A stretch of 64,000 nucleotides of DNA from JACCXG01 sp963834305 (GTDB lineage: Bacteria; Acidobacteriota; Vicinamibacteria; Vicinamibacterales; 2-12-FULL-66-21), in contig CAWIAX010000003.1 of NCBI GenBank assembly GCA_963834305.1, positions 930,001 through 994,000 of the forward strand. The letters are read 5' to 3'. The first letter of the stretch is position 1. Each line of letters opens with the position of its first letter. Of the stretch, positions 31,228-40,604 are shown piece by piece. The notes under the pieces were generated by a model. The model saw nothing but the letters and a program-made list of their open reading frames with translations. It ran no database searches and was not told the DNA's origin. A program made the position numbers and the translations under genes.

Positions 31228-33567
31228 TCACTGGGGCAAGGTGTAAACCACCCATCCGAGCGGGGCAGACGCGGAGCCCGGCGGCCCAGAGTCCGGCGCC
31301 GCGGCCGTGCCAACTCCCGCCCCGCCGGCCGCGGCAGGGGCGCCTGCCGCAGGCACGAGCAGATACTGCTTGCCGCCCGTCTCGTACATTGCAGGTGAGC
31401 CGGTGAAATTGCCGCCGAACCGGGACGCCCACAGTTGCTCGCCAGTATCGCTGTCCCAGGCTCGAATGAGGTTGTCACGGCCGGCGCCGAACACGAGGCC
31501 CGATTCGGTGACGATGATGCTGTTCTGAATGCCTGGCATGCTCGTGCCGGTGATGCCGCGGGCGGCCAGTTCGGGATCGTCCCCGTACGGGATCTTCCAC
31601 TTGATGCCCGGTTGGTTGAGGTCGTACTTCACGATCACCGTGAACGGCGGCTTGATGCGAGTGCCGACCGTGTTGTACTCGTTGATGGTGTAGCGCGTGT
31701 GGTCGGGCACACCCTCTGGGTAGGGCATCGCGGCGCCCCGCCCGCGACCGCCATTCGCCGCGTCCGGCCTGACCCACGCAGATCCTGAACCGGCAATGAG
31801 CTCTGGCGGCGCACCCGATCCGACGGGAGCCGCGCCGCGCGCTCCGCCGGGGCCGGCGCCGCGCCCGCGACCGCTCGCTGCCGTGGTGACGAAGTTGACG
31901 ACGTTGTCGATTTCCGTTGCCGTCAGATGCGGGAGCGCCGGCATACGCCCCTTGCCGGTCGCGATGACGGTACGCACGGCCTCGCCGGTGAACCGCGACG
32001 CCCCCGCCACGATGTTGTTGACCGGATCCGCGACGGGCTGCACCAGCGCCGGGCCGCTCTCCGCGACCCCTTCGCGGTTGGCACCGTGGCACGCCTGACA
32101 GTGCTGTTGGTAAACGCCCTGGCCCGGCGGCATCTGCGGCGCCCCGGCCCCGCGGCCCTCGCCCGGTTTCAGGAGCCGGAGAATGCCCGGATTCTCGTGC
32201 GCGACGAGGTAGATGGCGCCGGTACGGGGCTCGGCGGCCGACCCGCCCATGAGCGTCCCGCCGTTGCTGGTCGGGAACGTGCACCGTGTCCTTCAGGCTG
32301 ATTGGCGTGAAGATGCCCTTGTTGGTCGGCCTCGAGCAGACGCTTGGTGAAGGCGGCCTTCTCGTCGGCCGGCAGATCGGGATTGATGTCGTCCACCGTG
32401 AAGGTGTGCCTCACGTACGGTTCCGGCCTGGTCGGGTGCGGCTGCGTCGGCCAGCTCTCCTCACCGGGCATCTCCGACTTCGGCACCGGGCGTTCCTCGA
32501 TCGGCCAGATTGACTCGCCCGTCACGCGGTCGAACACGTAGAGCCACCCGGTCTTGTTGGTGGCGACCACGACGTCGCGGTTGCGACCGTTGTGACGGAT
32601 GGTGGTCAGCTGCGGGGCCGCGCTCGCGTCGAGGTCCCACAGGTCGTGGTGGACGAACTGGAAGTGCCAGAGCCGCTTGCCGGTGCGCGCCTCGAGCGCC
32701 ACGAGCGACGCGCCGAAGAGATTGGCGCCGGTACGGTCGGCGCCGTAAAAGTCGTAGGTCGGTGACCCGAGCGGTATGTAGGCGATGCCGCGCTGGGTGT
32801 CGATCGTCATCTCGCCCCAGTTGTTGACCCCGCCGACGTATTTGTAGGCCTCCTTCGGCCAGGTGTCGTAGCCGAATTCACCCGGACGCGGCACGGTGTG
32901 GAACGTCCACACCAGCCGGCCACTGAGGACGTCGTACGCACGGATGTCTCCAGGCGGCGACATGTACCCCTCGCCCGTCGCGCTGCCCAGAATGAGCAGG
33001 TTCTCGAAGGTCTCGCCGGGATTGTTCGACTGGATGTTGCCGATCGTCGCCGGGTCGCGGCCGTCGAGCCCGACCCGCAGGTCGACGACGCCGTTTGTCC
33101 CGAAGGTCATGATCGACTTGCCGGTCTTCGCGTCCACCTGCTGCAGCAGGCCGTTCATCGCGAAAATCAGCCGCTGATCGCGGCCGTCGGCACTTTCCCA
33201 GTAGTTGAAGCCTCGGCTGGTCATGCCGTTCATGTTTTCGCGGACCCACAGCTCCTTGCCGGTCTTCGCGTCGACCGCGACCAGCGACCCGTTGCGGCCC
33301 CGCCCATACACCACGCCCCGGACGACGATCGGATGGCTGCCGGTATCGCCGAACGGATACGTCCACGCCACCTGGAGTTGGTTGACGTTGGACTTTGTTG
33401 ATCTGTCGTGACTGGAAAAAGCGCGAGTTGTCCGGCCCGCCGCTGTACCCGGGCCACCACTTGTCCGTGGAGGACTGCGCCATGCCTGTGGCCACCGCGG
33501 CGACCACCGCCGCAAGCCGGAGCGCCGTCGTGAACGATCGTCGTGACCACCATCGACTCTGAGCCAT
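31228..33567 (-). pseudogene. PQQ-dependent dehydrogenase with internal cytochrome c, three frameshifts
   Basis: Starting from an ATG at 33567 with a signal peptide (about 8-25), an eight-bladed quinoprotein propeller is readable across three frames: DKWWPGYSGGPDNSRFFQS, then VNQLQVAWTYPFGDTG, GKELWVRENMNGMTSRGFNY, WHFQFVHHDLWDLDASAAPQ, then GIFTPISLKDTVHVP, then TSNGGTLMGGSAAEPRTGAI. A c-type haem site CQACH follows, and the last blades include LIRAWDSDTGEQLWASRFGG. Single extra bases near 33398, 32321 and 32277 break the frame; removing them restores one protein of about 780 residues. It would oxidise a sugar or alcohol in the periplasm. A GRGRGAGPGGARGAAP stretch interrupts the cytochrome-propeller junction. 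Confidence 0.85.
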
Positions 33568-33763
33568 GCAGCAGTTCCTACAGTCTGGCGGAAGCCGCCG
33601 AACCCGTCCCATGCCGGAGTGCGACTAGCCGCAACTATCCAGGCGCACTCGGCATTTTAGGTGGAAAGCAGGCCAGCATCCCATCGCGATTGTGACGGCG
33701 TCGGGCACGTCGACCCTGCTTCGACGATTGCCCCGCCGTGCTCGATACCCTATCCTGTCCGCC

Positions 33764-34486
33764 ATGCGCACAGTGGTCATCGTTGCTCTGCTCGCGGGCG
33801 CGACCCTTCCCTTGACAGGCCTGTCGGCGATGCCGCGCTACGAAGTGAAACGGGCGCCCTCACCGCCGACGATTGACGGCAAGCTCGATGATGCCGCGTG
33901 GACCCAGGCGTCGCCGCCAATCGTTCTCCAATTCTTGTGGGAGTGGCAGACGGGGGCCAAACAGAAAACGGCCGCCCGCCTGCTCTGGGATACTCAGGCG
34001 CTCTACGTCGGCTTCGACGCCGAGGATGCGGATGTCACTGCGCAGTTCCTTCAGCGCGACGATCCGACCTATCGTGACGACGCGGTAGAGATTTTCATAA
34101 ACCCGGACCCCAAGCAGGAAACGGTGTATTACGGGTTCGAGATGAACGCGCGCGGCGTACTCTACGATTATCTGAACTACAACAGCCGGACGCTCTTCAA
34201 GCGTTTCGACGCGACCGGAGTGACGATCGCCAGCTCGGTGAGAGGTACGCTGAACGAGCGGGACGACACCGACAGCGGTTGGAGCCTCGAAATTGCGATT
34301 CCCTGGGTTAACTTCGAGGAACTGTCGCGCCGACCGCCGGTAGCAGGAACCGTGTGGAAGGCGAACGTGAACCGCTGGGATGGCGTCGAGCCGAAGCGGC
34401 GCATGAGCATCTGGTCGGATCCCCGGAACACGACGTCATGGCCGCACGTCCCGTCGCGTTTCGGCGAGATCGTGTTCAGAGACTAG
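33764..34486 (+). CDS. Secreted CBM9/DOMON-like protein
   Basis: 240 residues with a signal peptide (about 1-22). The body matches the carbohydrate-binding family 9-like fold found in many carbohydrate-related secreted proteins: PTIDGKLDDAAWTQASPP, RLLWDTQALYVGFDAEDADV, YRDDAVEIFINPDPKQETVY, GWSLEIAIPWVNFEEL, KANVNRWDGVEPKRR and WSDPRNTTSWPHVPSRFGEI. It may bind a saccharide or haem; the domain is free-standing here. It is followed by two esterase genes on the same strand. Confidence 0.85.
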   Translation: MRTVVIVALLAGATLPLTGLSAMPRYEVKRAPSPPTIDGKLDDAAWTQASPPIVLQFLWEWQTGAKQKTAARLLWDTQALYVGFDAEDADVTAQFLQRDDPTYRDDAVEIFINPDPKQETVYYGFEMNARGVLYDYLNYNSRTLFKRFDATGVTIASSVRGTLNERDDTDSGWSLEIAIPWVNFEELSRRPPVAGTVWKANVNRWDGVEPKRRMSIWSDPRNTTSWPHVPSRFGEIVFRD

Positions 34487-34666
34487 CTGCTGTATCGTGA
34501 GGCCCCATGGGTGGCCGCAGGGAGACGACGCCACCACCTGGGAAACAACCGGCAATACGTCGCGCAGCGCATCTTACGCTAACGCGCTTGACTCCGGGGG
34601 GCGCTTTTCCTAAGGTGCCCCCTCATGGTCGGCGCCATTCACCGCAACAGGACCAAGGAGAACGCG

Positions 34667-35926
34667 ATGCGCACGACGGTCAGGATCCTCGCCTTCGCGG
34701 CGGCACTGGGCTGCGCGGTGAGCTGGGCCCAGTCAGCGGACGAATGCAAGCCTTCCGTGCTCAATATTCCGGAAGCGAAGTATCCGTGCGTCTACTCCGA
34801 CCGGCGGGTGCTGTTCCGCGCGGTCGCCCCGGAGGCGCAGCGGGTGCGGGTGCGGATGGGGCCGGGGTACGACATGGAGAAAGGCCCCGACGGCGTGTGG
34901 AGCGTGACCACGCCGCCCCAGGTCATCGGGTTCCACTACTACAGCCTGCAGATCGACGGGGCAGTGGTCGCCGATCCATCCACCGCGACGTTCTTCGGCT
35001 CCGGCTGGCACAACAGCGCGATCGAAGTGCCCGACCCGGACGCCGAGTACTATTCTGCGAAGAGCGTCCCGCACGGCCGCGTCAGCCAGCAGTGGTACCT
35101 GTCCACCGTCACCGGCAAGTGGCGCCGCAGCTTCGTCTATACGCCGCCCGACTACGACACCAACACGCGCGGGCGCTACCCGGTCCTTTACCTGCTCCAC
35201 GGGTGGGGCGAGGACGACACCGGCTGGGCCCGCCAGGGCCACGTCGACCTGATCCTCGACAACCTGATTGCCGCCGGGCGCGCCAAACCCATGATCGTGG
35301 TCATGGACAACCTCAATGCCGTGAAGCCGGGGCAGAGCGGTGCACTGTTTGCCGCGCGCGGACTCGTGCCGCCGCCGGGCACGGCTCCACCGGCACCTGC
35401 GGCGGCCCCGGGCCGCGGGCGCGGTGCTGCGCCTCCAGGGGGGCGCGGTGGCGGGGGACGGACCGGCGGCCTGGGCCAGGCTACCTACAGCGAGATGATG
35501 TTCACGGACCTCGTGCCGACGATCGAGCGCACCTACCGGGTGAAGACGGGCCGCGAGAACCGCGCCATGGCGGGGCTTTCGATGGGCGGCGCCCAAACGT
35601 TCGAGACCGTGTTGTCGCACCAGGACAAGTTCGCGTATCTGGGCGGGTTCAGCGGCAGCTGTGGCGGCTTCGGACGGGGCGGCGGCGCAATCGACCTCAA
35701 GACCGCCTGCGGCGGCACGTTCGCCGACGCCGCAGCCTTCAACAAGAACATCAAGCTGCTCTACCTCAGTATCGGATCCGAGGAGGGGCGGGGCGCGAAG
35801 ACGTTCAGCGATGCCCTCACCACGGCCGGCATCAAGGCGGTCTACTTCGAGTCCCCCGGCACCGCGCACGAGTGGCTGACATGGCGGCGCAGCCTGCACG
35901 ACTTTGCGCCGCGGCTGTTCCGATAG
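34667..35926 (+). CDS. Secreted CE1-type esterase with N-terminal CBM48-like domain, copy 1
   Basis: 419 residues, ATG at 34667 with AAGGAG at 34655-34660. Signal peptide about 1-22. An immunoglobulin-like early-set domain (about 45-130, RVLFRAVAPEAQRVRVRMG) precedes an alpha/beta hydrolase of the feruloyl/acetyl-xylan esterase type: RYPVLYLLHGWGEDDTGWAR (oxyanion region), MAGLSMGGAQTF (nucleophile Ser) and GTAHEWLTWRRSLHDFAP (His). A P/G/R-rich insert (RGLVPPPGTAPP, GRGRGAAPPGGRGGGG) interrupts the catalytic domain before the nucleophile. Paralogue of the next gene; likely acts on acylated plant polysaccharide. Confidence 0.9.
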   Translation: MRTTVRILAFAAALGCAVSWAQSADECKPSVLNIPEAKYPCVYSDRRVLFRAVAPEAQRVRVRMGPGYDMEKGPDGVWSVTTPPQVIGFHYYSLQIDGAVVADPSTATFFGSGWHNSAIEVPDPDAEYYSAKSVPHGRVSQQWYLSTVTGKWRRSFVYTPPDYDTNTRGRYPVLYLLHGWGEDDTGWARQGHVDLILDNLIAAGRAKPMIVVMDNLNAVKPGQSGALFAARGLVPPPGTAPPAPAAAPGRGRGAAPPGGRGGGGRTGGLGQATYSEMMFTDLVPTIERTYRVKTGRENRAMAGLSMGGAQTFETVLSHQDKFAYLGGFSGSCGGFGRGGGAIDLKTACGGTFADAAAFNKNIKLLYLSIGSEEGRGAKTFSDALTTAGIKAVYFESPGTAHEWLTWRRSLHDFAPRLFR

Positions 35927-35961
35927 CTGGAATCGGTATGCGAACCAAGCGAGGACTCACG

Positions 35962-37182
35962 ATGACGTCAGTTCTCCGGCAGTTGGTCGTGATGGCGGCG
36001 GGCGCGACGGCCGCATCGACGCCGGGTGCGGGATGGACTGCAGCGCAGGAGCCTGGAATGCGGGGCGGCGCCCCGCCGCTCGTTTCTCCTGAGATTGCAG
36101 CGGACCGTCGCGTCACCTTCCGCCTGCGTGCCCCAGAGGCGAGGGTGGTGACGGCCTTGGGAGATTTCGGGAAAGACGTCGAACTGCAGAAGGGGAGTGA
36201 CAGCGTCTGGACCGCCACCATCGGTCCGCTCGACCCGGAGATGTATGTCTATTTCTTTACCGTGGACGGCGTCAGGCTGACCGATCCCAGCAACCCGCAG
36301 ATGAAGATCGGCTATGTGGCCAGCACGACCACCAACGTGATGACCGTCCCGGGCGACGGGCCTGCGTTCTACGACGTGCAGGACGTGCCGCACGGAGAGA
36401 TCCGGACGCGGATCTACAAGTCCAAGTCGAATGGTGTCAATCGCGAGTTGACGGTCTACGTTCCGCCCGGATACGACGAGAATCGAAATCGGCGTTACCC
36501 GGTCCTCTATCTTCTGCACGGCTTCGCGAACGACCATCATTCATGGCACCGCTACGGTCGGGCGAACGACATTCTCGACAATCTGCTGGCGCAGAAAAGA
36601 ACCGAGCCGTTCCTGATCGTCATGCCGCTCGGCTATGGAGGGGCGCACGTCAACGGCGATGGCACCGGGATTCCGGGTCCAGGCGGTGCGCGCGGCGCGG
36701 CGCCCGGGGCAGGGCCGGGTGGCGGGCGCGGCGGAGCGCCCGGAGGAGACGCGGCTCTCTACGAGCGCGACCTGCTGGAGGACATCATCCCGATGATCGA
36801 CCGCACCTACCGCACGATCGCCGACCGCAGGCACCGGGCGATTGTCGGCTTCTCCATGGGCGGCGGTCAGGCGGGCCGCATCGGCTTACGGCACCTGGAG
36901 ACATTCAGCCAGGTTGGCATCATGAGCGCCGGAATGGCCGGCGGGCCGGGCACGGAGCCGCTGGCCACGCTCGCCGCCGATCCGGCCAAGACCAACAAGC
37001 TGATCGATCTCCTGTGGATTGCGTGCGGGAAGGAAGACACTGCGATGAAAGGGGCGCAGGCGCTGCACGCCGCACTCGATCAGGCAAAGATCGAGCACGC
37101 GTTCCTGGAAACAGAGGGGGCGCATCACTGGCGCGTGTGGCGGCGCTACCTCCGAGATCTGGCGCCGTTGCTGTTCAAGTGA
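35962..37182 (+). CDS. Secreted CE1-type esterase with N-terminal CBM48-like domain, copy 2
   Basis: 406 residues from the ATG at 35962 (GAGG 7 nt upstream); an in-frame ATG at 35938 adds MRTKRGLT and cannot be excluded. It has the same layout as its neighbour: signal peptide, early-set domain (RVTFRLRAPEARVVTALGDF), esterase domain with YPVLYLLHGFANDHHSWHRY, VGFSMGGGQAGRIGL (nucleophile Ser) and EGAHHWRVWRRYLRDLAPLL (His). A G/A/P/R-rich insert lies in the same place (GPGGARGAAPGAGPGGGRGG). The pair arose by tandem duplication and has since diverged. Confidence 0.9.
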   Translation: MTSVLRQLVVMAAGATAASTPGAGWTAAQEPGMRGGAPPLVSPEIAADRRVTFRLRAPEARVVTALGDFGKDVELQKGSDSVWTATIGPLDPEMYVYFFTVDGVRLTDPSNPQMKIGYVASTTTNVMTVPGDGPAFYDVQDVPHGEIRTRIYKSKSNGVNRELTVYVPPGYDENRNRRYPVLYLLHGFANDHHSWHRYGRANDILDNLLAQKRTEPFLIVMPLGYGGAHVNGDGTGIPGPGGARGAAPGAGPGGGRGGAPGGDAALYERDLLEDIIPMIDRTYRTIADRRHRAIVGFSMGGGQAGRIGLRHLETFSQVGIMSAGMAGGPGTEPLATLAADPAKTNKLIDLLWIACGKEDTAMKGAQALHAALDQAKIEHAFLETEGAHHWRVWRRYLRDLAPLLFK

Positions 37183-37206
37183 GCCGCACCGTCCGATCTC
37201 GGCTCA
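37180..37206 (+). terminator. Hairpin starting at the esterase stop codon
   Basis: TGAGCCG (37180-37186, which includes the TGA stop) pairs with CGGCTCA (37200-37206) around a 13-nt loop. It lies between convergent genes and has no U-tract. Confidence 0.35.
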
Positions 37207-37242
37207 GGCTCATTCGCGCCGGCATTCGCCAGATATCTGCCG

Positions 37243-38709
37243 TCACCAGTGCGTGAGCGATCCGTCGGGTCGCCGATGGGTCACGCCGGCGGCACCCTCC
37301 GTGATCTCCGCGATTGGGGTCAGCAACTTCTCGTCCACGCTCACGCCCAGGCCGGGCCGGTCGTTCGGCCAGACCTTGCCGTTCCTGCATTCGAGGAATT
37401 CGGGCATGTAGGGCACCGGACGTTCACCCTGGTTGTACTCCATGAGTACCTGACCCGGGAATGCCATCATCGTGTGCATGTGGCCGGCGGTGGCGATGGG
37501 GCCGGTGAAGTGCGGCACGATGCCGACCTTGTGCAGATCGCACAGCGCCATGATCTTCAGCATCTCGGTGATGCCGCCGACGTTCGGCAGAGACGCGCGG
37601 GCGAAGTCGATGTCGCGCTGCTCGACCAGCGGACTGAAGTCGGCGCGCGTGCCCCACTCTTCCCCCGGCGCCAGCGGTACCGACGTCAGGAGTCGCAGCT
37701 TCGGGATCTGGGTCCGGAACTGCTCTTCGCGAAGCGGGTCCTCGACGCAGAACGGCCGCAGCGGTTCCATCAACCTGCACAGCTCGACCGATTCGTGGAA
37801 GTCGAACTTCTGGTGCACGTCGATCATCCAGTCGCCGTCGGGACCGACCCCCTCACGAATCTGCTCGATCGCGCGGATGATCTGAGGGATTCGCGCCCGG
37901 GAGTTGAACTGCGTCGGGCCTCGTCCGCCGCCGCGCCCCGGCCCGCCGCCAGGACCAGCGGCACGGCCCGCGCCGGTCTGTCCGCCAGCCGGTGCTCCGC
38001 CCGGCGCTGCCCCGCCCGGCGCCGCCCCGGCGCCCGGTCCCGCCGCGCCACCGGCCCGGCCGCCGCCCGTGCTCGGCAGGATGCCGGCGTCGACGCGATA
38101 CACGCGATACCCGGCCGCCATCGTTGCCGCGGCGCGCTCCTTCAGCCCCATTCCCTGCATTTCGCCCGGCGGCACGGTTCCTTGCGGGAGCCCGGACGTC
38201 GCGTACAACTCGATGTGCTCGCGCGCCTTGCCGCCGAACAACTGGTACAGGGGCACGCCGATCGCCTTGCCCTTGATGTCCCACAGCGCCAGGTCGATGG
38301 CGCCCAGTGCATGCAGCCGCTCCTTGCCGGGCGAGTAGAACCCGTCCATGAAGGCCGCCTGCCAGATCATCTCAGTATCGAACGCATTCCTGCCGATGAC
38401 GCTTCGGGCGACGTTCCGCACCGTGTCGGGGGAGCCCCCCTGGCCGATCCCGGTTATGCCCGCCTCGGTGTCGACGAGCACGACCATGTTGCTCTGCGGG
38501 AACGCCTGCGGACCGTTGGGATCGTAGTTGGGCGGGTAGAAGATCCGGATGCTGGTGACCTTTGTCGGTGACAGCCGGCTGGCAGCCTGCGCGAGCGCGA
38601 CTGGCATCCGACTCCAGGCGGGCCTGTTGCCCAGGACCCATGAACCGGCCGCCAGCGATCCTGCGGCTCCGGCAAGCGTCTTCGTGAATGTTCTGCGACC
38701 GATCTTCAT
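37243..38709 (-). CDS. Tat-exported enolase-superfamily dehydratase-like protein, copy 1
   Basis: 488 residues. Tat signal (KIGRRTFTKTLAGAAGSLAA) at the start; the ATG at 38709 puts it at the N-terminus. Enolase-superfamily barrel of the mandelate racemase/galactonate dehydratase type: VVLVDTEAGITGIGQGG, IDLALWDIKGKAIGVPLYQL, metal ligands in MIDVHQKFDFHES (Asp), FCVEDPLREEQ (Glu) and VPLAPGEEWGTR (Glu), and the histidine in VGIVPHFTGPIATAG. The DVHQ motif favours a sugar-acid dehydratase. A long A/G/P/R-rich insert (about 195-250) interrupts the barrel. Sugar acid substrate not identifiable. Confidence 0.88.
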   Translation of the reverse strand: MKIGRRTFTKTLAGAAGSLAAGSWVLGNRPAWSRMPVALAQAASRLSPTKVTSIRIFYPPNYDPNGPQAFPQSNMVVLVDTEAGITGIGQGGSPDTVRNVARSVIGRNAFDTEMIWQAAFMDGFYSPGKERLHALGAIDLALWDIKGKAIGVPLYQLFGGKAREHIELYATSGLPQGTVPPGEMQGMGLKERAAATMAAGYRVYRVDAGILPSTGGGRAGGAAGPGAGAAPGGAAPGGAPAGGQTGAGRAAGPGGGPGRGGGRGPTQFNSRARIPQIIRAIEQIREGVGPDGDWMIDVHQKFDFHESVELCRLMEPLRPFCVEDPLREEQFRTQIPKLRLLTSVPLAPGEEWGTRADFSPLVEQRDIDFARASLPNVGGITEMLKIMALCDLHKVGIVPHFTGPIATAGHMHTMMAFPGQVLMEYNQGERPVPYMPEFLECRNGKVWPNDRPGLGVSVDEKLLTPIAEITEGAAGVTHRRPDGSLTHW

Positions 38710-39285
38710 AGTGGTACTGCCTTGGGCAACGCACGACTTCATCTGAGGCTCGCTGGAGAGGCCCGGCGCGATTGTTCTAGACGGTCAACCTCGTCACGAA
38801 TTGGATGAACCGGGGTGAAGCGGCTGTCAGCAGGAGCCAAGCAATCCAGACACACAATTGCGCATGGGGAGTTACCCCCTTCCTGGCACATCAGCGATGG
38901 TGAGGCTGCCCACCGTCGCGACGGTCACCCACCGTTTATCGATTGGCGGGCGGATCGTAGTATCCGATCTGCACCCGAGTCAACCCGCCCCCGGCACTGC
39001 GCAGCGCTGAAGTTCCTCGCGTATCCGACTGAACGCCACTAACGGCGCGCGTGCGTTCACAGCGCGGAGGCGCAGTCTCCGCATTCCGAAAAGATGACGC
39101 GCAAGAGCCCGTGGCAGATTGACCTGTGATACTTTCGCGCTCTCGTTCGCAGTCTTCGAGATCCCGACCGCGAAGTGGGCTGAGACGCTCGGCACGAAAG
39201 CGGTCCTCGCATCTTCTTTGCCGGAGCACACCTGGTTGGCGGCCTGACACCGGCGTTGCCGTCGGGGGCCGTGGCCACGACTCCC
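38710..39285. other. Spacer without recognised genes
   Basis: About 575 bp upstream of the dehydratase-like gene. No intact frame has family motifs. A short plus-strand reading at 39150-39247 (FEIPTAKWAETLGTKAVLAS) looks protein-like but I cannot assign it. Confidence 0.45.
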
Positions 39286-39420
39286 ACCGGCCACCATCAG
39301 TGCCAGATCTTCGACCCGTTGACCACACGGCCCGGCCCGCTCCGGCCGGGTCGCGTGATCCGCGACCCGTTCCCGGGCAACATCATCCCGAAGGATCGCT
39401 TCATGAACCCCGACGGCACC
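39286..39420 (+). pseudogene. Internal fragment of an Oar-like TonB-dependent receptor, plus strand
   Basis: The peptide QIFDPLTTRPGPLRPGRVIR, then DPFPGNIIPKDRFMNPDGT, is a hallmark internal passage of Oar-like TonB receptors (IYDPLTTR...RDPFPGNIIP). No start or stop belongs to it. In intact receptors it follows the FFFANYSQ region found on the opposite strand immediately beyond 39528, so the gene has been broken and one part inverted. Confidence 0.72.
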
Positions 39421-39425
39421 CGACC

Positions 39426-39527
39426 TCACGCCGCTTCGTCTTCGAAGACCGGCTTGTGTGGATCGATCAGCAACCAGCAGACGGCGCCCCCCAGGAACAT
39501 GCTGGCGAGCATGTAGATGGGAAAGTG
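39426..39527 (-). pseudogene. C-terminal tail of an MFS-type transporter
   Basis: The last 32 residues before the stop at 39426 read FPIYMLASMFLGGAVCWLLI and DPHKPVFEDEAA. A final hydrophobic span followed by DPxxPVFxDE is typical of the end of sugar/organic-acid MFS transporters. The receptor fragment upstream is fused to it in frame, so a deletion has joined two unrelated genes. Confidence 0.6.
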
Positions 39528-40178
39528 CTTACGGTTGGCGGGCACGGTTGAGTTGCCGGCGAGACGACCCGGCGCCGAGTCGTTGGACTGCGAGTAGTTG
39601 GCGAAAAAGAAGGCCTTGCCCCTCCCGTTGATCGCCTTCGGAATCACGACCGGCCCGCCGAGCGTGAAGGCGCCGATATGCGAGCGGCTCGCGCGGAACG
39701 CGTCCTCCTGGCGCGGGTCCTGCGCGAACGCGACCTTCTGCTGCAGGTTCGGCGCGTTCAGCCGATTGTTGCAGTGCGTGTAGTTGGCCGAGCCGCGCAG
39801 GCGTTCGTCCCCTTCGCGTCTTCATCGAGACGGTGAGTCCCGTGCCGTGGCCCTGCGAGGCGTGGAAGTTCGACGTTTCGATGCGGATCTCCTCGATCTG
39901 ATCGGAATTGGGCGAGCTGGCGATGCGGTGGCCGAAGCCATTGTTGCTGACGCTGTCGAGCGTGCAGTTGTTGCCCGTGCTGCGGCTGTCGCAACCGCCC
40001 CCCGTGCCAAGCTGGCCGCCCGCGGCACTGGTGCTGGTGTTCGCAATTCTCACGATGCGCCGGGAATGACTCCACCCTTGTCCTGGACGATTCCGTTAAT
40101 ACTGCCGCGAGTCTCCTGGGCGGCTGCCTTGAGGGGCAGCAGAACCGCCAGGAGGGAAAGCCACGCCGTTCGTCGCAT
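39528..40178 (-). pseudogene. N-terminal part of an Oar-like TonB-dependent receptor, deleted and frameshifted
   Basis: The ATG at 40178 with AAGGAGG starts a signal peptide (MRRTAWLSLLAVLLPLKAAA) and the first strand of a carboxypeptidase-regulatory domain (ETRGSINGIVQDKGGVIPGA). A frame break at about 40062 follows, then NTSTSA, then a jump to the plug domain (SNNGFGHRIASSPNSDQIEE, IRIETSNFHASQGHGTG). After another break near 39830 it continues HIGAFTLGGPVVIPKAINGR and GKAFFFANYSQSNDSAPGRL up to the MFS tail. Most of the barrel is missing. In this phylum such receptors import polysaccharide breakdown products. Confidence 0.8.
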
Positions 40179-40604
40179 GCGATCCTCCTTCGCCTATCGA
40201 CCAACCCGATTCTCAGCCCTTCCGAGTCGATCCAGACATTGCCGACGAGTTCGCGAGGAGACATTGTCAACGAGTCACAACACGCTGAAGTGGCAGCGTG
40301 TCAGCGAAGAGGGACCCACGAACCACCACAATCGCCGTCGAGTATGTTCAGCAAACGTCAGGAGACGACGGCATGGGTGAAGAAACCTCCACCGATGCGG
40401 TCGCGCAAACGCGAGGTGGATTGATACATCGACGCGCGAAGACGAGCCGGGTCGGGGCCGGTTCTCCCGTGCTGCGCCCGCTCCGTCACCCGCTCGCGCT
40501 CGTCGACCGGGTGCCGCAGGGACCCTGACGGGTGCCAGCGCTGGCTCCCACATGGGCGGCTCAGCGCGCCTGACAGGCCCCGTACGCCGAGGGTCGCATC
40601 ACTC
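40179..40604. other. Spacer without recognised genes
   Basis: Lies between the receptor start and the second dehydratase-like gene, both read leftwards. It should hold the promoter of the former receptor gene; I see no gene, RNA or repeat I can support. Confidence 0.45.
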
